Shown: positions 1-10,962 of the stretch, piece by piece | Layout: each line of letters begins with the position of its first letter | How positions within the stretch are numbered: the first letter of the stretch is position 1 | Source of the DNA: Rehmannia glutinosa | Lineage: Eukaryota; Streptophyta; Magnoliopsida; Lamiales; Orobanchaceae | Assembly: GCA_016081115.2 (NCBI GenBank) | Contig: JABTTQ020001086.1 | Location: forward strand, 186,001 to 250,000 | DNA length: 64,000 nucleotides | Reading direction: 5' to 3' | Translations under genes and position numbers: made by a program | The notes under the pieces: model-generated | What the model saw: the letters and a program-made list of their open reading frames with translations, nothing else | What the model was told of the DNA's origin: nothing | Database searches by the model: none

Positions 1-2269
1 TTTTGTTACACTTCAATAAATAATAATTACGTTCAAATTTAAGATATAATAATTGTAATTAATTAACTAAATAATCTAAAAAACTACCAGGTTCTGCTCT
101 GAATTTTGCTGCTATAAATGATACGCTCTTCCTCGCTTTCATATCAGTTTATGCACCACTGTAGCTAACGCGTTAAATATCACTTGACATGCATTTTATT
201 CAACATTTGTGCCATATAGCTAGTGTTTTTTTTTTTTTGTTTAAAAAAAAATTGAATATTACATTTAAACCCAAATCAATAGAATTGAAACTAGACCTGA
301 TTTGACTGAAAATTGGTGGAAGAGTTGATTATTAATTTCAACCTAATGTTTGTTTTTAGTTACATTTATTACTTTTAGGCAGAATAATAATATGCTTACT
401 TATGATCCGAAAAATGAAAACATTGTTACCAAGTACAATGCACGGCCTAATACGTACTGTAAAATCAAATTCTTACCAATTGAATCAAACAATCTTAAAT
501 CATATGCCAGTATGCCACCAAAATTTATTTTTATTTATTGCTTAAATTAAGTCGCCGTATGAACACATAAAGAGGAACAGACATATACTTAAAATTGTTG
601 GAGCCGACTAACTTCCTACTTGATTAAATTCATGAAAATATCTCTAGGTTATAACGTATAGCACAATCATAAAATCAGCAAAGTCAAATTATTAGTCAAA
701 GCTCATAATAAATTCAGTTTGCCAACTAGTTTATAGCCTGGAAAAAACACGATTTAAATAAATGACAGGACTAACTAACAACTAACCAATAATGTGATAA
801 GTTGCTGTTATATATGCCCAACTCTCCTTGACAAACAGACACGTATTAGAATTTTTGTTCAATTCAAATAATGGCTATATTCACAGAACGCAATAAAAAT
901 CCCAAACTTGACTAGTGTACTTTTTTTTCCTTCCCGAAATTAAGGAGATTTTGATGACTCGTCATTATTAATGAAAAGATGCTGAATTAGTTTTTTTGAA
1001 GTAGGGGTTGGAAATTGTTCAAGAACGATTAACAAAGAGGGTTTTGGAAACTATCTCAAAAGAAAGAACGAGAGAACATAGTGAAACGGCCTCGTTTCAA
1101 GATCCTTTCAAAGCGTGAATCGACCTTCAACTAGCTCGCAAAAAGACTAGGAGATAACTCGGCGTTAGCAAGACTCCAACGATCAAGTCAATTATACAAA
1201 AAAGTGTATAAAATACGAAAAGACTAAAGATAATTTCTTAGATGATAAAAGATCACCTTTGCTTTCACATACCTTCTACTTTTATGCCTTTCTTGCATAG
1301 TCCTTGAGAGACACGTGACCCACTCGGGTCAGTGGTCGAATTAATTGTCGATCGTGTGTGGGTCGACCGACTAGGCCGATTCTTCCTCTCAGGTTTACTC
1401 GACAATAATTACTTCATGTCAAGTCCGTCTTCTAAGACAATAAATATTTGTCGAGTCTATCTTAAAGGCTAATTAATGCTAGTAGGTCAACTATGACATT
1501 AATTACTTCTTGCCAGATCAACCTCCTCGAATACTTAACTCTCCGGATTTGCCCCTTGCCCTCAATAAATGCTTATCAGGTTAATCCTGCCGTTAGTTAC
1601 TTCGTGACAGGTCGACCATTTGTTTTTCTCGCTAAAAACGCGCCCTTCCGCTAGATCGACCTACTTTGGTCTCGCGCAAATTCACCCTTCGTGAGGAGCC
1701 CTGCAATTTAGAGCGCAAAGTCTCGCTAGTCAGTGCTTTAACCCCATTCCATACCAAATGACAGATCTTTCCCTCCAGATATGCGTCCCAGTTCTGCTCC
1801 CAAAATTAGGGAGGATCACATAGTTTTAGCAAATAAGGCAAAATGATGTGTAACGAAATTTGTCTACGAGACCATGAAATACTAGATAAGGGTCTTCAAA
1901 CTTCAAAATTTAGATGTCGTCAGCAATAGCTTGTCAAATTGAGTATGTCAAATTGTTGGTCAATTAATAGTTTAATATCCAATTAATGTCGAAAGTTCTA
2001 TTAGTCCTTATAGGGCTATCTAACCATTGTACATTACCGAAAATTATAATAATACCTACTTGAGATTAATTGTAATCATCAATGGCGCTTGAATTTAGAT
2101 TTTCATTTAATTTAGATTCACTGATGTTTGAAAGAATCAAAATCAAAATCAACGTACAATTAAAGATCCAACAATCCGGTGATTGTATATAATGGGAAAA
2201 TTTAATAATACTAACTTGAGATTAATTGTTATCGCTATTGATGGTTGAATTGGGATTTAAATTCAAATT
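1..2269. other. Intergenic AT-rich DNA with a degenerate repeat patch
   Basis: I see no gene in this stretch. The outer parts are ordinary AT-rich plant DNA. Positions about 1080-1830 are richer in GC and contain a loosely repeated motif built on TAATTACTTC followed by a GTCGAC or GTCAAC core, near 1410, 1500 and 1600, so an old untranslated transposon part is likely. No long reading frame and no recognisable domain occurs. The family is unknown to me. Confidence 0.4.
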
Positions 2270-2274
2270 TTAAA

Positions 2275-2575
2275 AGCGTGATTGAATATCTTTTCATTTT
2301 GAATATTTTATTTCCATTAAGAAATAGTGATAAAAAAAATTAAAGAAGGATAATGAATGAAAATGTAATGATTAAAGTAGATTTGATAAGAAAAATTAAA
2401 TGAATGATTGAATATAATTAGTAGTTAGAAATATTTGAGTGGATGAATAGAGAAAGCTGCGGGTAATAATTATTTCTTGTTTTTAAAAAAGAGTGTGTAG
2501 ATGTGATTGATGATGAAAAGAATCAGTGAATAATGTATTTTCTAAAACTTTTCAAAGACAGTCATATGTTTAGGG
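2275..2575. repeat. Diverged, incomplete relative of the 2815-3208 MITE
   Basis: This segment starts GTGATTGAATATC and runs parallel to the element at 2815-3208. Shared landmarks are a CTTTTCATTTTGAA start, a GTGTGTAGATGTGATTG block and an ATATTTTCT-like block near the right end. The right inverted terminus seen in the other copy is missing here. It is best read as a truncated member of the same non-autonomous DNA transposon family. Confidence 0.5.
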
Positions 2576-2814
2576 TTAAAGCATTGTTCTAAAAATTCAC
2601 GTCTGGCCTCGACTAGTCACCCTAGGCACTAGACTCCATTTATCCGCCTAAATTTTTTTCCGATTAGGCCTTGCCTAATCCCGCCAGAGTCCCGCATAAG
2701 TCGCCTCGACTCCGCCTAAGCGCTAGGCTCCATCTTGCCACCTGATTGGTGTCTAGCGCTTTATTGAAAATTGGGTGAATGTATTCTCTAGCGGGAAGAA
2801 AATTGAAATTAGGG
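2576..2814. repeat. Spacer rich in CGCCTAAG/CTAGGC-type motifs
   Basis: Between the two related MITE copies lies GC-richer DNA with many overlapping short motifs of the kind GCCTAAGCGCTAGGC, which is nearly self-complementary. Such motifs are common in plant repetitive DNA of DNA-transposon origin. There is no open reading frame. The assignment to a transposon is inference from motif style only. Confidence 0.3.
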
Positions 2815-3208
2815 CGCGATTGAATATGCTTTCATTTTGAAAATTTTCATTTTGCTAGAGAATAGTGGTAAAATAATTTTTGGAAGAAAAAAAGATGATT
2901 TTTGAGAGTGTGATTGGATGTGAGATGAAAAAGTAATGATGAAAGTTGATTTGATTTAAAAATAGTAAAATAATGATTGGTAGTTGGAAATTTATGAGTG
3001 AGTAAATAGTGAAATTTGTGGGAGAATATGTAATAATGATTAGTTTTTGGTGAGAAAATGTGTAGATGTGATTGGTAAGATAAAAAATAAGAAAAAGTAA
3101 AAGTGAGAGATTAATATATTTTCTGAATTTTTTTATAAACAATCGAATGTTTGGTCAAAAAAAATCCTCCAACGGAATGAAAATGAATTCCCTTCCACAT
3201 CCAATCGC
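2815..3208. mobile_element. MITE with terminal inverted repeats
   Basis: The left end begins GCGATTGAATATG and the right end finishes CAATCGC. The reverse complement of the right end (GCGATTGGATGTG) matches the left end, and both continue into CATTTT-rich sequence. The element is about 394 bp, AT-rich and non-coding. The 95-residue open frame on its minus strand is only a low-complexity by-product. Size and terminal symmetry fit a MITE. I could not settle the target duplication, so the superfamily is open. Confidence 0.6.
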
Positions 3209-3629
3209 AAACTTTTTGTGAAAAAAGTTCAGATGCAACATCAACGTAGTAGAAAAGATCAATTGGAAATTCGGATCAGATTCAAATCTCTCAAATAATA
3301 TTGGAATCGGATAAAATGCTAAAATTTGGCAAATGTTGAATTATGGGCCATAGTCACCCACGTATACGCGGCCCAGTTTTGTATACATGTATATTTTCTT
3401 TTTATCCAAACTTCATTCAAGTATGTGGGCTTTTGTATTGAATACATGGTACTGGACCAAACCCAAAGGGTCTAAAGTCCATTATGATTTTGTTTAATAA
3501 ATTAAATGGGTGACTAAATAGTGGGATCATGAACCCATCGAACCCTTTAAGTCGATCCAACCGTCTAATGAGAATCGACTATATGGTTTTACGCAAAAAC
3601 TTGTATGAGAATTGCGACGGTGAAAGTCC

Positions 3630-3835
3630 GTGAGCGTGACATAGTGATACTTTTAGTGTAAAAATAATACTTTTAGTGTAAAGGATCACAGAGGCAATGA
3701 TCTTTTAGTGCAAAAAGTGATAATTTTAGTGACAAAAGTGATACTGCCTAAATACACTAATTTCAGTGTATTTTGACAAGTATTACTTTCACTAAAAGTA
3801 TTCTTTTTGCACTAAAAGTATCACTGTCTTCACTT
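3630..3835. repeat. Imperfect palindrome of TACTTTTAGTG repeats
   Basis: The left arm (about 3641-3682) has two spaced copies of a GATACTTTTAGTG-like motif. The right arm (about 3785-3826) has the complementary motif CACTAAAAGTATC twice with the same spacing. The middle holds further variants. The whole about 200-bp block could fold into a long hairpin and is probably a small MITE or a palindromic satellite fragment. No protein is encoded. Confidence 0.6.
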
Positions 3836-4430
3836 GCCCCAAGACCGCCTCACAAGAGACTCTTTGGTTGTTTTATTATATAAGGGTTTTTTTTGTATCG
3901 CTAAATGTATTATATAAGGGTTTGTTCATGCTACACCATGTTCATATTACACTTGGTGTATGGATAGATGACAATTGTGACATTCTATAGAAAATTGTAC
4001 AACTGTAAAATAAATTCACACCAAATGTAAGCATCAACTGACTATATATAATTTATTATTCATGTTAATTGTCACATGGAGACTTGTGTCGTCACTGGAC
4101 CACCATTTGTCCAATAAACATGATAACTAGAGTTTGTAATTAGACTAAAATTGAGAGTTGTTTTTATAATTGTCATCTTTAAAGGTATATTTAGTGTAAA
4201 CCATGATGAAATATAGAATTAGGAACAAGACACCGGAAATGAAACATCTGGCGAAATAGTACTTTTTCCTTAGTACCATGTTTCTTTTTTTATTTTTATT
4301 TTTTTTTATTTACAGTGTTACAGTTAATCAAACCTCGACTTTGAGGGCTTGTACTTAGTTAAACAGTCAAAAAAAAAAAAATTAGAGCAGCATATTGTAG
4401 ATTTGTAGTTATAACAGTCTCCCTTTTATT

Positions 4431-4657
4431 TAGGGATAATTAAAAAAACTTGAGGTTTAGTCTTATTACAAAAACCCGTTATTTTTCAAAATTACAAATA
4501 CTCCCCTTATAGTGTATTTAAACATTCGTTCTCTTGAGGGTAATTTGTAAGAGAGAAAGAAATGTGAAGGGTGTATTTATAATTTTTAAAAGATAATTTA
4601 GTTTTTCTGAAATTAGGCTAATTAAACCTCTTTGGTGTTTTTGTAATTATCCTTTTA
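4431..4657. mobile_element. MITE, TAGGGATAATTA family, copy 1
   Basis: The copy begins TAGGGATAATTA and ends TGTAATTATCCTTTTA, so the ends are inverted repeats. Inside, ACTTGAGGTTT on the left mirrors AAACCTCTTTGGTG on the right. At least three further copies occur at 10423-10694, 11309-11531 and 39987-40288, with a probable partial one at 39812-39986. There is no coding capacity, so movement would depend on a transposase supplied elsewhere. Confidence 0.65.
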
Positions 4658-4994
4658 TGATTAATTCATGTTAGAAAAAGTCCATCTGCTATGTGGCTAG
4701 ATAAATGGAACAGTCTTCTTTGTAAGTTGTAACACGTGCAATTATCATGGCACTACTAAAAGGTCCAAAGTTACTTAACATGGAACTTGATCAGCTGCCA
4801 AAAAATTCAATTTTGCACCACCAAGGACATAACACATGGTTTATATAGGCTGTTTGTTACTCTTCGGAAGCGCATGTTGCTGGTCGGTTGGACTAATTTT
4901 GCAGGTATTGTCCGTATTGATTTTTAATTAAAAAATTTGGCCCTGTCATTCTTTGAGGCTCAACCCGAGCCTCTTCATTTGAAGAGTTTCTCGC

Positions 4995-5165
4995 CTATTT
5001 ACTACGCCAACGAACAATCAAATTATCACTATAGTTATTCCTTTTTCTATTTCTTCTTCCAAGTGCAGGATAACCCCAAGAGGTTGTGGGTTTTTTTCTA
5101 CCAATTGGGGCTCTCCGTTCATCACCCTCATGGGAATAGTCTACAGGGTTCATAACTACTCCTCT
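4995..5165 (-). pseudogene. rpl2: Plastid rpl2 3' end, nuclear plastid-DNA insertion
   Basis: Read on the minus strand, this fragment encodes the C-terminal end of plastid ribosomal protein L2, from RGVVMNPVD through RAPIGRKKPTT and WGYPALGRR to a stop at 4995-4997. About 57 codons are present out of a protein of roughly 270 residues, so it is a fragment without promoter or start. The normally invariant HPHGGGEGR stretch reads YSHEGDERR, and several of these changes are C-to-T or G-to-A, the pattern expected when methylated nuclear copies decay. Sequence downstream of the stop does not resemble the plastid rpl23 spacer that I know, so the insertion seems to end at or close to the stop. It is a nuclear copy of organellar DNA, not a working gene. 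Confidence 0.85.
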
Positions 5166-5849
5166 TTCTTTTTTTTTCTTTTTAAAAAAATAGTGTGAAA
5201 CATTGCTAAATACCAAGTTTAATGCAATTTTTTTTTTTTGTTAAAAGGTACATGTATCAGCAAGCTACCTTGATGCCTTATCATCCTTCATAATGACTTT
5301 AGTTAATACAAAATTGTAGCACTTTTTATATAAGGTACATTATGTAGACGTGTTTGTAACATTTTTACATTACAATATTTATGTAACACTTTTGATGCAC
5401 TCCATTAATATGTACCAGTTTTTAAATGAGTATCACATTTTTTTGTTATTTCTTTTGTAACAAAATATGTATCACTATAGTTAAACAATATTAGAGGTAA
5501 CACTATATTTTATTAATTGTAATACTATTTTGGCTATATATTGGTAACACAAAATTACATTGCTTTCATTAAATAATACCAAAGATATATTTAATTAATT
5601 GATATCACAAAATATGTGAAGGCAAAAGCGAGTCACTAAACATAAAAATTGTAGACGTCATGTACTGCTTTTTTTATCGAATTTTTGTTTTATTTTTTAA
5701 AATTTTTAATGGGTAAGTAATTTCATCGCAATACCAATGAAAAATCCCTAGGTAACTATTTTATTATTTTGATTATAATTTTTTTATTTTTGTTGACGCA
5801 AACCAATTTCATCGGTAATTTTTTTTTACTTTTATTTTTTTAAACATTT

Positions 5850-5924
5850 ACCAACGAAAATTGATGTTGTCCATAACTATTTATATTTTTACCAACGAAA
5901 ATTGATGTTGTCCATAACTATTTT
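5850..5924. repeat. Two-copy tandem repeat, 41-bp period
   Basis: The sequence ACCAACGAAAATTGATG and the following about 17 bases occur at 5850-5883 and again, without visible change, at 5891-5924. The identity of the two copies implies a recent local duplication, for example by replication slippage. The surrounding 5200-6150 region is AT-rich and otherwise featureless. Confidence 0.7.
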
Positions 5925-6165
5925 TACTTTTACTTTTTTATTATTTATTTATATTATTTTTATTTTTACCATTAGATTTTTTTAGTAAAATGAAGAAGAA
6001 TCAAAATACCAAATTTTGATTTGAGAGTGGAATAAGAAAAATGAAACAGATATCTCATCCCATTTTTAACTAGTACACAATTTTTTAAGAAGCACAATCT
6101 ACTCAAACTAATTTTGCTAAAAATAAAAAGGATTGAAGTGTTTGGGCATATCTTAGTATGGTTGG

Positions 6166-7934
6166 TAAGGGTGAAAATAGGCCAGGCTACCTAACAGAGG
6201 ACTATGGTCCGGCTTACTAAGGGCTTGGATTGGCTTGCTTATTTAACAATTGGGTCAGATTTAGGCCTTTATATTATAAAGTCTGTTTAAATAGTTGAGC
6301 CAGACCTAGAACTTTAGAAAAGCCTTTTAAGCTCAACAGGTCGGCATATTTAAAGCATGCATATAATATATATATATATAATATTATATTATATATATAA
6401 TGTATGTATTTAGACATGTTTAAAGGTTCGAATCGAACCGGCAAACCGACGGTTTCGAACTGGGTCAATGATTCGAAAAATTATTGACCACGATTTTGGT
6501 TCGAACCGGGACCAGAAATCGAATTTCTATGGTTAGGTTACAGTTTTATATATTTCGAACCAAAAACCGCTCGGTTAAACCGGCGATTTTCTATTTTTTT
6601 TTAAATTTTATTTGCCTAATTTTTAAAAATTGAATTTGAAAACGGTCACAAATGTGACCATTGACAAATGATTTTAATCGGAAACCGCGGATTTCGGTTG
6701 TTAAAGTGGTGGTCAAAGAGGTCTTCCTCTTTTCCTATAATAACATTAATTGCGAAGGAAATCTAGAGGCTCAAGATCGCTCCACGATTGGACAAAGCCA
6801 AGGTACGTGATCAAGTCACCAATTTTGATGATTAGAAAAAAAGCGACACTATTGATACCGGATCAAACAATGAGTCACAAAATGATTGAAGAATCACGTT
6901 GCCACCTTTCCTAAGATAAGTAGAAGGTAAAGAGAACTACATAGGGTTTTGATTCCTCTATAAGGATACGTAGGCAATTTTATTTTAATATTCAAAGTTA
7001 AATTTAAAAATTTTAACTTAGAATATTAAATAAAGTTCAAACCTATTTTTTTTTCTTCTTTGTAGTTTGTACTTGGTAATTTAAATTTTATACGAAATTG
7101 TAGTAACTTGTAATTTATTTTGAAATTGTACTTTGGAATTGTAATATCTTAGAATATTTCATTTGTAGCTTGTAATTTAAATTATTTTTAATAAAATTGT
7201 AAATTATAAGTTGTAATTTTACTTTAAAGCAATAAAGTCATTTTTTTCTTACTCAATTTTATTCCCTTCATCAATTGTGTTAATTTATTCAATATTAAAA
7301 ATTCAAAAAAAAAACGAACAAAATCGAAACCAAACCGAAAATTGCTGGTTTACGAACCACCGGTTCGGAACCGAAACCGTCTATAAGACGGTTAGGTTCC
7401 GGTTCCATCCTTTGGGCTAACCGGAACCGACAGTTCCAAACCATTGAACATGTTTATATGTATTATATTATATATTCATAATGAAGATATAGATTGTATA
7501 AAAAAATTACATATATCTTATATATAAATATAATATAGCAACACTAATTAAACACTTATTTGGATTTGTTATTGTTATGGACTTATCGGATATTGTATGA
7601 TCATATTTATGTACTTTGGAGATGTAGCGTAATGGATTCTATTGTCATGTGCATTTTAGTTTTTTTTTTTCATTTTGAATCTTATAATGACTATCATGAG
7701 ATTGTCGTGTGTTTTTTGTAGTTTACAATTTTTTTTAAATGTATTTTGATAAGCTTAAACATGCTTTAAATTAAATAGGCCCTGACGCCTTGGCCTTTTT
7801 ACTTAAAAGCCAGGTCGAGTCTATGAAAAAGTCTATTACGAGATAATAGGTCGGGCTTGGCCCCAAACCCAATAAAGCGGGGCTTAGACCTCCCAACTCA
7901 AAGTCCGGCTTTGCTTGGCCCATTTCCACTCCTA
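6166..7934. mobile_element. Non-autonomous hAT-like element with 8-bp target duplication
   Basis: The element is flanked by identical 8-bp direct repeats ATGGTTGG at 6158-6165 and 7935-7942. Its left end reads TAAGGGTGAAAATAGGCC. The reverse complement of its right end reads TAGGAGTGGAAATGGGCC, so the termini form an inverted repeat of about 18 bp. An 8-bp duplication with a TAGGGGTG-like terminus is characteristic of the hAT superfamily. No transposase frame is visible. Much of its 1.77 kb is a second nested element (6422-7447). Confidence 0.75.
6422..7447. mobile_element. Second hAT-like element nested in the first
   Basis: The 8-bp sequence ACATGTTT occurs at 6414-6421 and again at 7448-7455, directly flanking this 1026-bp segment. 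The left end (AAAGGTTCGAATCGAACCGG) resembles the reverse complement of the right end (TCAATGGTTTGGAACTG), both running into AACCGG-rich sequence. The interior is AT-rich and has no long frame. The duplication length and terminus fit a non-autonomous hAT element. Because it lies wholly inside 6166-7934, it inserted later. Confidence 0.65.
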
Positions 7935-8130
7935 ATGGTTGGGAATACTTGGGATTATCCGCGCATTTCGGAAAGGTTGGGAAAAGTAATCAATCGTAGT
8001 GTAACTAAATATATTGAAATTTTCTTACACAAAATTAAATTAATTGCAAAGACAAAAACTCCTATCGATCGTTTAATGGGTATGACTTTTTGTTAACGGA
8101 TTTGACACATGAACCAGTGGCATTCCCATA

Positions 8131-8805
8131 ATATTAGCATTTAGCGGTGGTATTTTAGTAGTTTTTGGGGGACCACGGGTATTAACAAATCTTCCGAAAA
8201 GTATTAGCCGTCCTTCTAAAAAAAAGTATTAACTTGATTCTTCTAAAATGTATTAGTAGTTCTCAAGAGTATTTTAGTATTTCTCCTTAATATACTCCCG
8301 AAATGTATTATTAGCGATCCCTCAAAAAAGTATTAGTAATTCCTCGAAAAAGCATTAGTAGTTCCCTGGAGAGTATTTTAGTATTTTCCCGAATATAATT
8401 AAATTTTTCTCCCGAAATGTATTAATGATCTTCCGAAAAGTATTAGCCGTCCTTCTAAAAAGTATTACTAGTTCTTCCGAAATGTATTAGTAATTATCCG
8501 AAGAGTATTTTAGTATTTCTCCTGAATATACTCACAAAATGTATTAGCAGTCCCTCAAAAAAGTATTAGTAGTTCCTCGAAAAAGTATTAGTAGTTCCCT
8601 GGAGAGTATTTTAGTAGTTCCCTGGATATAATTAAATTTTTCTCCCGAAATGTATTAGTTGTCCCTCGGAAAAGTATTAGTAGTTTCTCGAAAAAGTATT
8701 AGTAATTTCCTAGAGAGTATTTTAGTAGTGCTCCTGCAAAGTATTAGTTTTTTGTATAAAATGTATTAGTATTTCTCCATAAAAGTATTAACTGATACTA
8801 ATATT
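8131..8805. repeat. Irregular minisatellite based on AAGTATTAGTAGTTCC
   Basis: About 670 bp consist of reiterated short units of the form (A)AGTATTAGTAGTTCCTCGAA, with variants GAGAGTATTTTAGTAG and GAAATGTATTAGTAG. Units of roughly 20-30 bp are grouped into a looser higher-order pattern in which the block TCTCCCGAAATGTATTA recurs. Spacing and units are too irregular for a CRISPR array. No reading frame is maintained. It looks like an old, slippage-expanded minisatellite. Confidence 0.7.
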
Positions 8806-8877
8806 TGTATCATTTAGTGTTTTGTCTTCAAATACTGCTACTGCAAAAAGGAAGTTCAGGAAAAAAAAAACCCTAGC

Positions 8878-9405
8878 ATGCTCCTACCGAACGTCTTCTC
8901 CCTTGCGATCGACGACGGTCTTCCTCGGTGATCACTCCGGTCATCTTCTCCGGCATGTCCATGGCGGAATCATCTCCTGACAGAGTCTGATATAACCTTA
9001 GACGAGGCATATGCTCTTCACTATGTTGTTGCATATTGTGATCCATCTCTCAAAATTCCAATCTTTGAAGTCTAATTCTCTTTTTGTTTCTGCATTCATT
9101 AAAAGACCATTTCTTGTCTGTAGAATACTTTCCATATAAGGAACTTCAATAGCCACCTCCGCAACATGTCAGATGATTCACAAGCCAAACGACTAAATGA
9201 AATGATGGCATCTGCGGTTTATCTTCAAGTCAGCAGTCGCACCATCAGCCAGGCATTGATTTTTGTGACTCGATCCACGTAAGGAACCGTCGATTATTGT
9301 GTCACTTCTGAGCAAGGGAGCGCGTGTGCGTCTGATGGAACTTGATGTGTTGAGATTGTATGGGTCGGCGGACATGGTGATTGAGGGTTTTGGGAAGCGG
9401 ATTTG
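8878..9405 (+). pseudogene. Possible decayed coding segment, unrecognised
   Basis: Codon-like stretches appear on the plus strand but in changing frames. An ATG near 8961 gives MAESSPDRV. A second frame from about 8986 reads LTESDITLDEAYALHYVVAY and on to a stop near 9073. A third near 9290-9403 reads LLSKGARVRLMELDVLRLYG and ends GFGKRI before a stop. The more GC-rich 5' part and the protein-like residue mix suggest a broken gene or retrocopy. I do not recognise the family. It may also be chance. Confidence 0.25.
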
Positions 9406-9410
9406 ATGGG

Positions 9411-10422
9411 CTATGGATTGAGATAGGTAGGATATTTAGATCCGTCTAACGAATCTAGATCCATTAGACGGTTTGACGAGGAGAGCTCTAATTGCAGGAA
9501 GTCCACTCTTTTGGGCTAGATCTTGTGATCTCAAACAAAATAAGTCTCAGCAAAAATAAATAAATAAAAATAAAAGCCGTATCGTATCACTCAGGATATG
9601 CTGACCAAGACAAAGCCAACTTTAGATATTCATACCAAACTATATATGTTGAAAGGTCAGGAAGCAAAGTACAAAACTACAATCTACTCAAAATATATTT
9701 AGCTAAAAATGAAAAGGACTGAGAAGTGTTTGAGCATATAATTTAACAAGTTTGGGATTGTTAAGAGTTTATTGTTATTATCTTGTATTAGTAAGGGTAT
9801 AATTAGCTCTATATTTGTCTTGGTGCCTTATCTGTTTTATCTTCTTAATTCTTCTGTCATTGTAAGACTATACTTTATCCAAAAACTCTATCAAGTTGTC
9901 TTCTTTTTTTCTTCTCTTATTTTTCCTTTTGACTATGGCCAAATATGATTAGATTATTGCATCTTTCTTCTCTTGTTTTTGCTTTTGACCATGTTCAAAT
10001 ATGATTACATTATTCGTGGATGCTCCAAGCACAAATAATCAACTGTATGCAAACGTCTACGTAATGTTAAAATTGTCTTAAACAAAATCAAGTTAAATCC
10101 AGAAATTCTATTCGTTGGGCAAAAATTTTTTAGAATCCATAGTATCATACTTACTATCACTCAAGATAATGTTGACCAGGACAAATCTATGGTTAGACTT
10201 AGATAATTATACCGAAATTAAATTAGCCACGGTAGGTGCAACTGCCCATCTTTCATCTCAAAACAGGTGGCCAGATCACTTCATTTCTGGTACGTTATTA
10301 TCTTATAGACAAAAATATCATCTTAACACTCAACCATTTATCTGACTTTGTAGGCATAAAAGGTCCACATTCTTTAAAACATACTTGACCACTTCCTACC
10401 ATAAAGACACACTCATCCAGCT
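9411..10422. other. Intergenic DNA with old internal duplications
   Basis: No gene is seen. Two short stretches resemble other parts of the neighbourhood. CAATCTACTCAAA plus about 60 following bases near 9678 parallel 6090-6155. TATCACTCA followed by ATGCTGACCA near 9583-9606 parallels 10150-10180. These are diverged direct repeats, probably relics of transposons. Confidence 0.35.
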
Positions 10423-10694
10423 TTAGGGATAACTATAACAAACCCCTGATGTTTGTGCTAATTACAAACAAAATCCGGAGATTTCAAAATTAAGAAAAAA
10501 AAAAAGAACCTAATAGAGTCAACATTGTAATATTTCTACAACTATCATGGGAGTTTTTGAAATATTTATTGTTTATGAAAAAGGAAAAGTAAGACAGAGT
10601 CAACCTCATAGAGGTTTTTCTGTAATTTTCAAAAACCTCTAGATTTTTTTGTAATTACGTCAAACTTTGGGGAGGTTTTTGTAATTATCCCTAG
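10423..10694. mobile_element. MITE, TAGGGATAATTA family, copy 2
   Basis: The left end reads TTAGGGATAACTATAACAAA and the right end reads TTTTTGTAATTATCCCTAG, which are inverted repeats of each other. The interior is AT-rich, with CCTGATGTTTG on the left against ACTTTGGGGAGG on the right. It lies about 270 bp downstream of the tetraspanin stop codon and could contribute to the 3' flank, but it encodes nothing. Confidence 0.7.
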
Positions 10695-10962
10695 ATTTAT
10701 TGGAAATTGAAGAATGTGCACTAAACAAGCAAAATTTAAGAAAAATGTAATAAAAAAATAAGCTAACAAAAAAATATCCAAACAATGTCATAATAGAAAT
10801 CTAGCAACACAATATGGTCTGAAAGGCCGTACAAAATAATAAGCACTGTACAACTAGAAACCAGCAGGAACACAAGCTGATGATGTATGTAAAGCGCAAG
10901 CAATCAGTAAAAAACTTCAAAAAACCCTCTCCTGATCATCAGATACACACCATCTAAAATGT

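Noticed and set aside
4937..5155. 72-codon plus-strand frame
   Set aside because: It is the reverse strand of the plastid rpl2 fragment.
8131..8805. CRISPR-like array of repeated units
   Set aside because: Units vary in length and sequence, there are no spacers of constant size, and the host is a plant.
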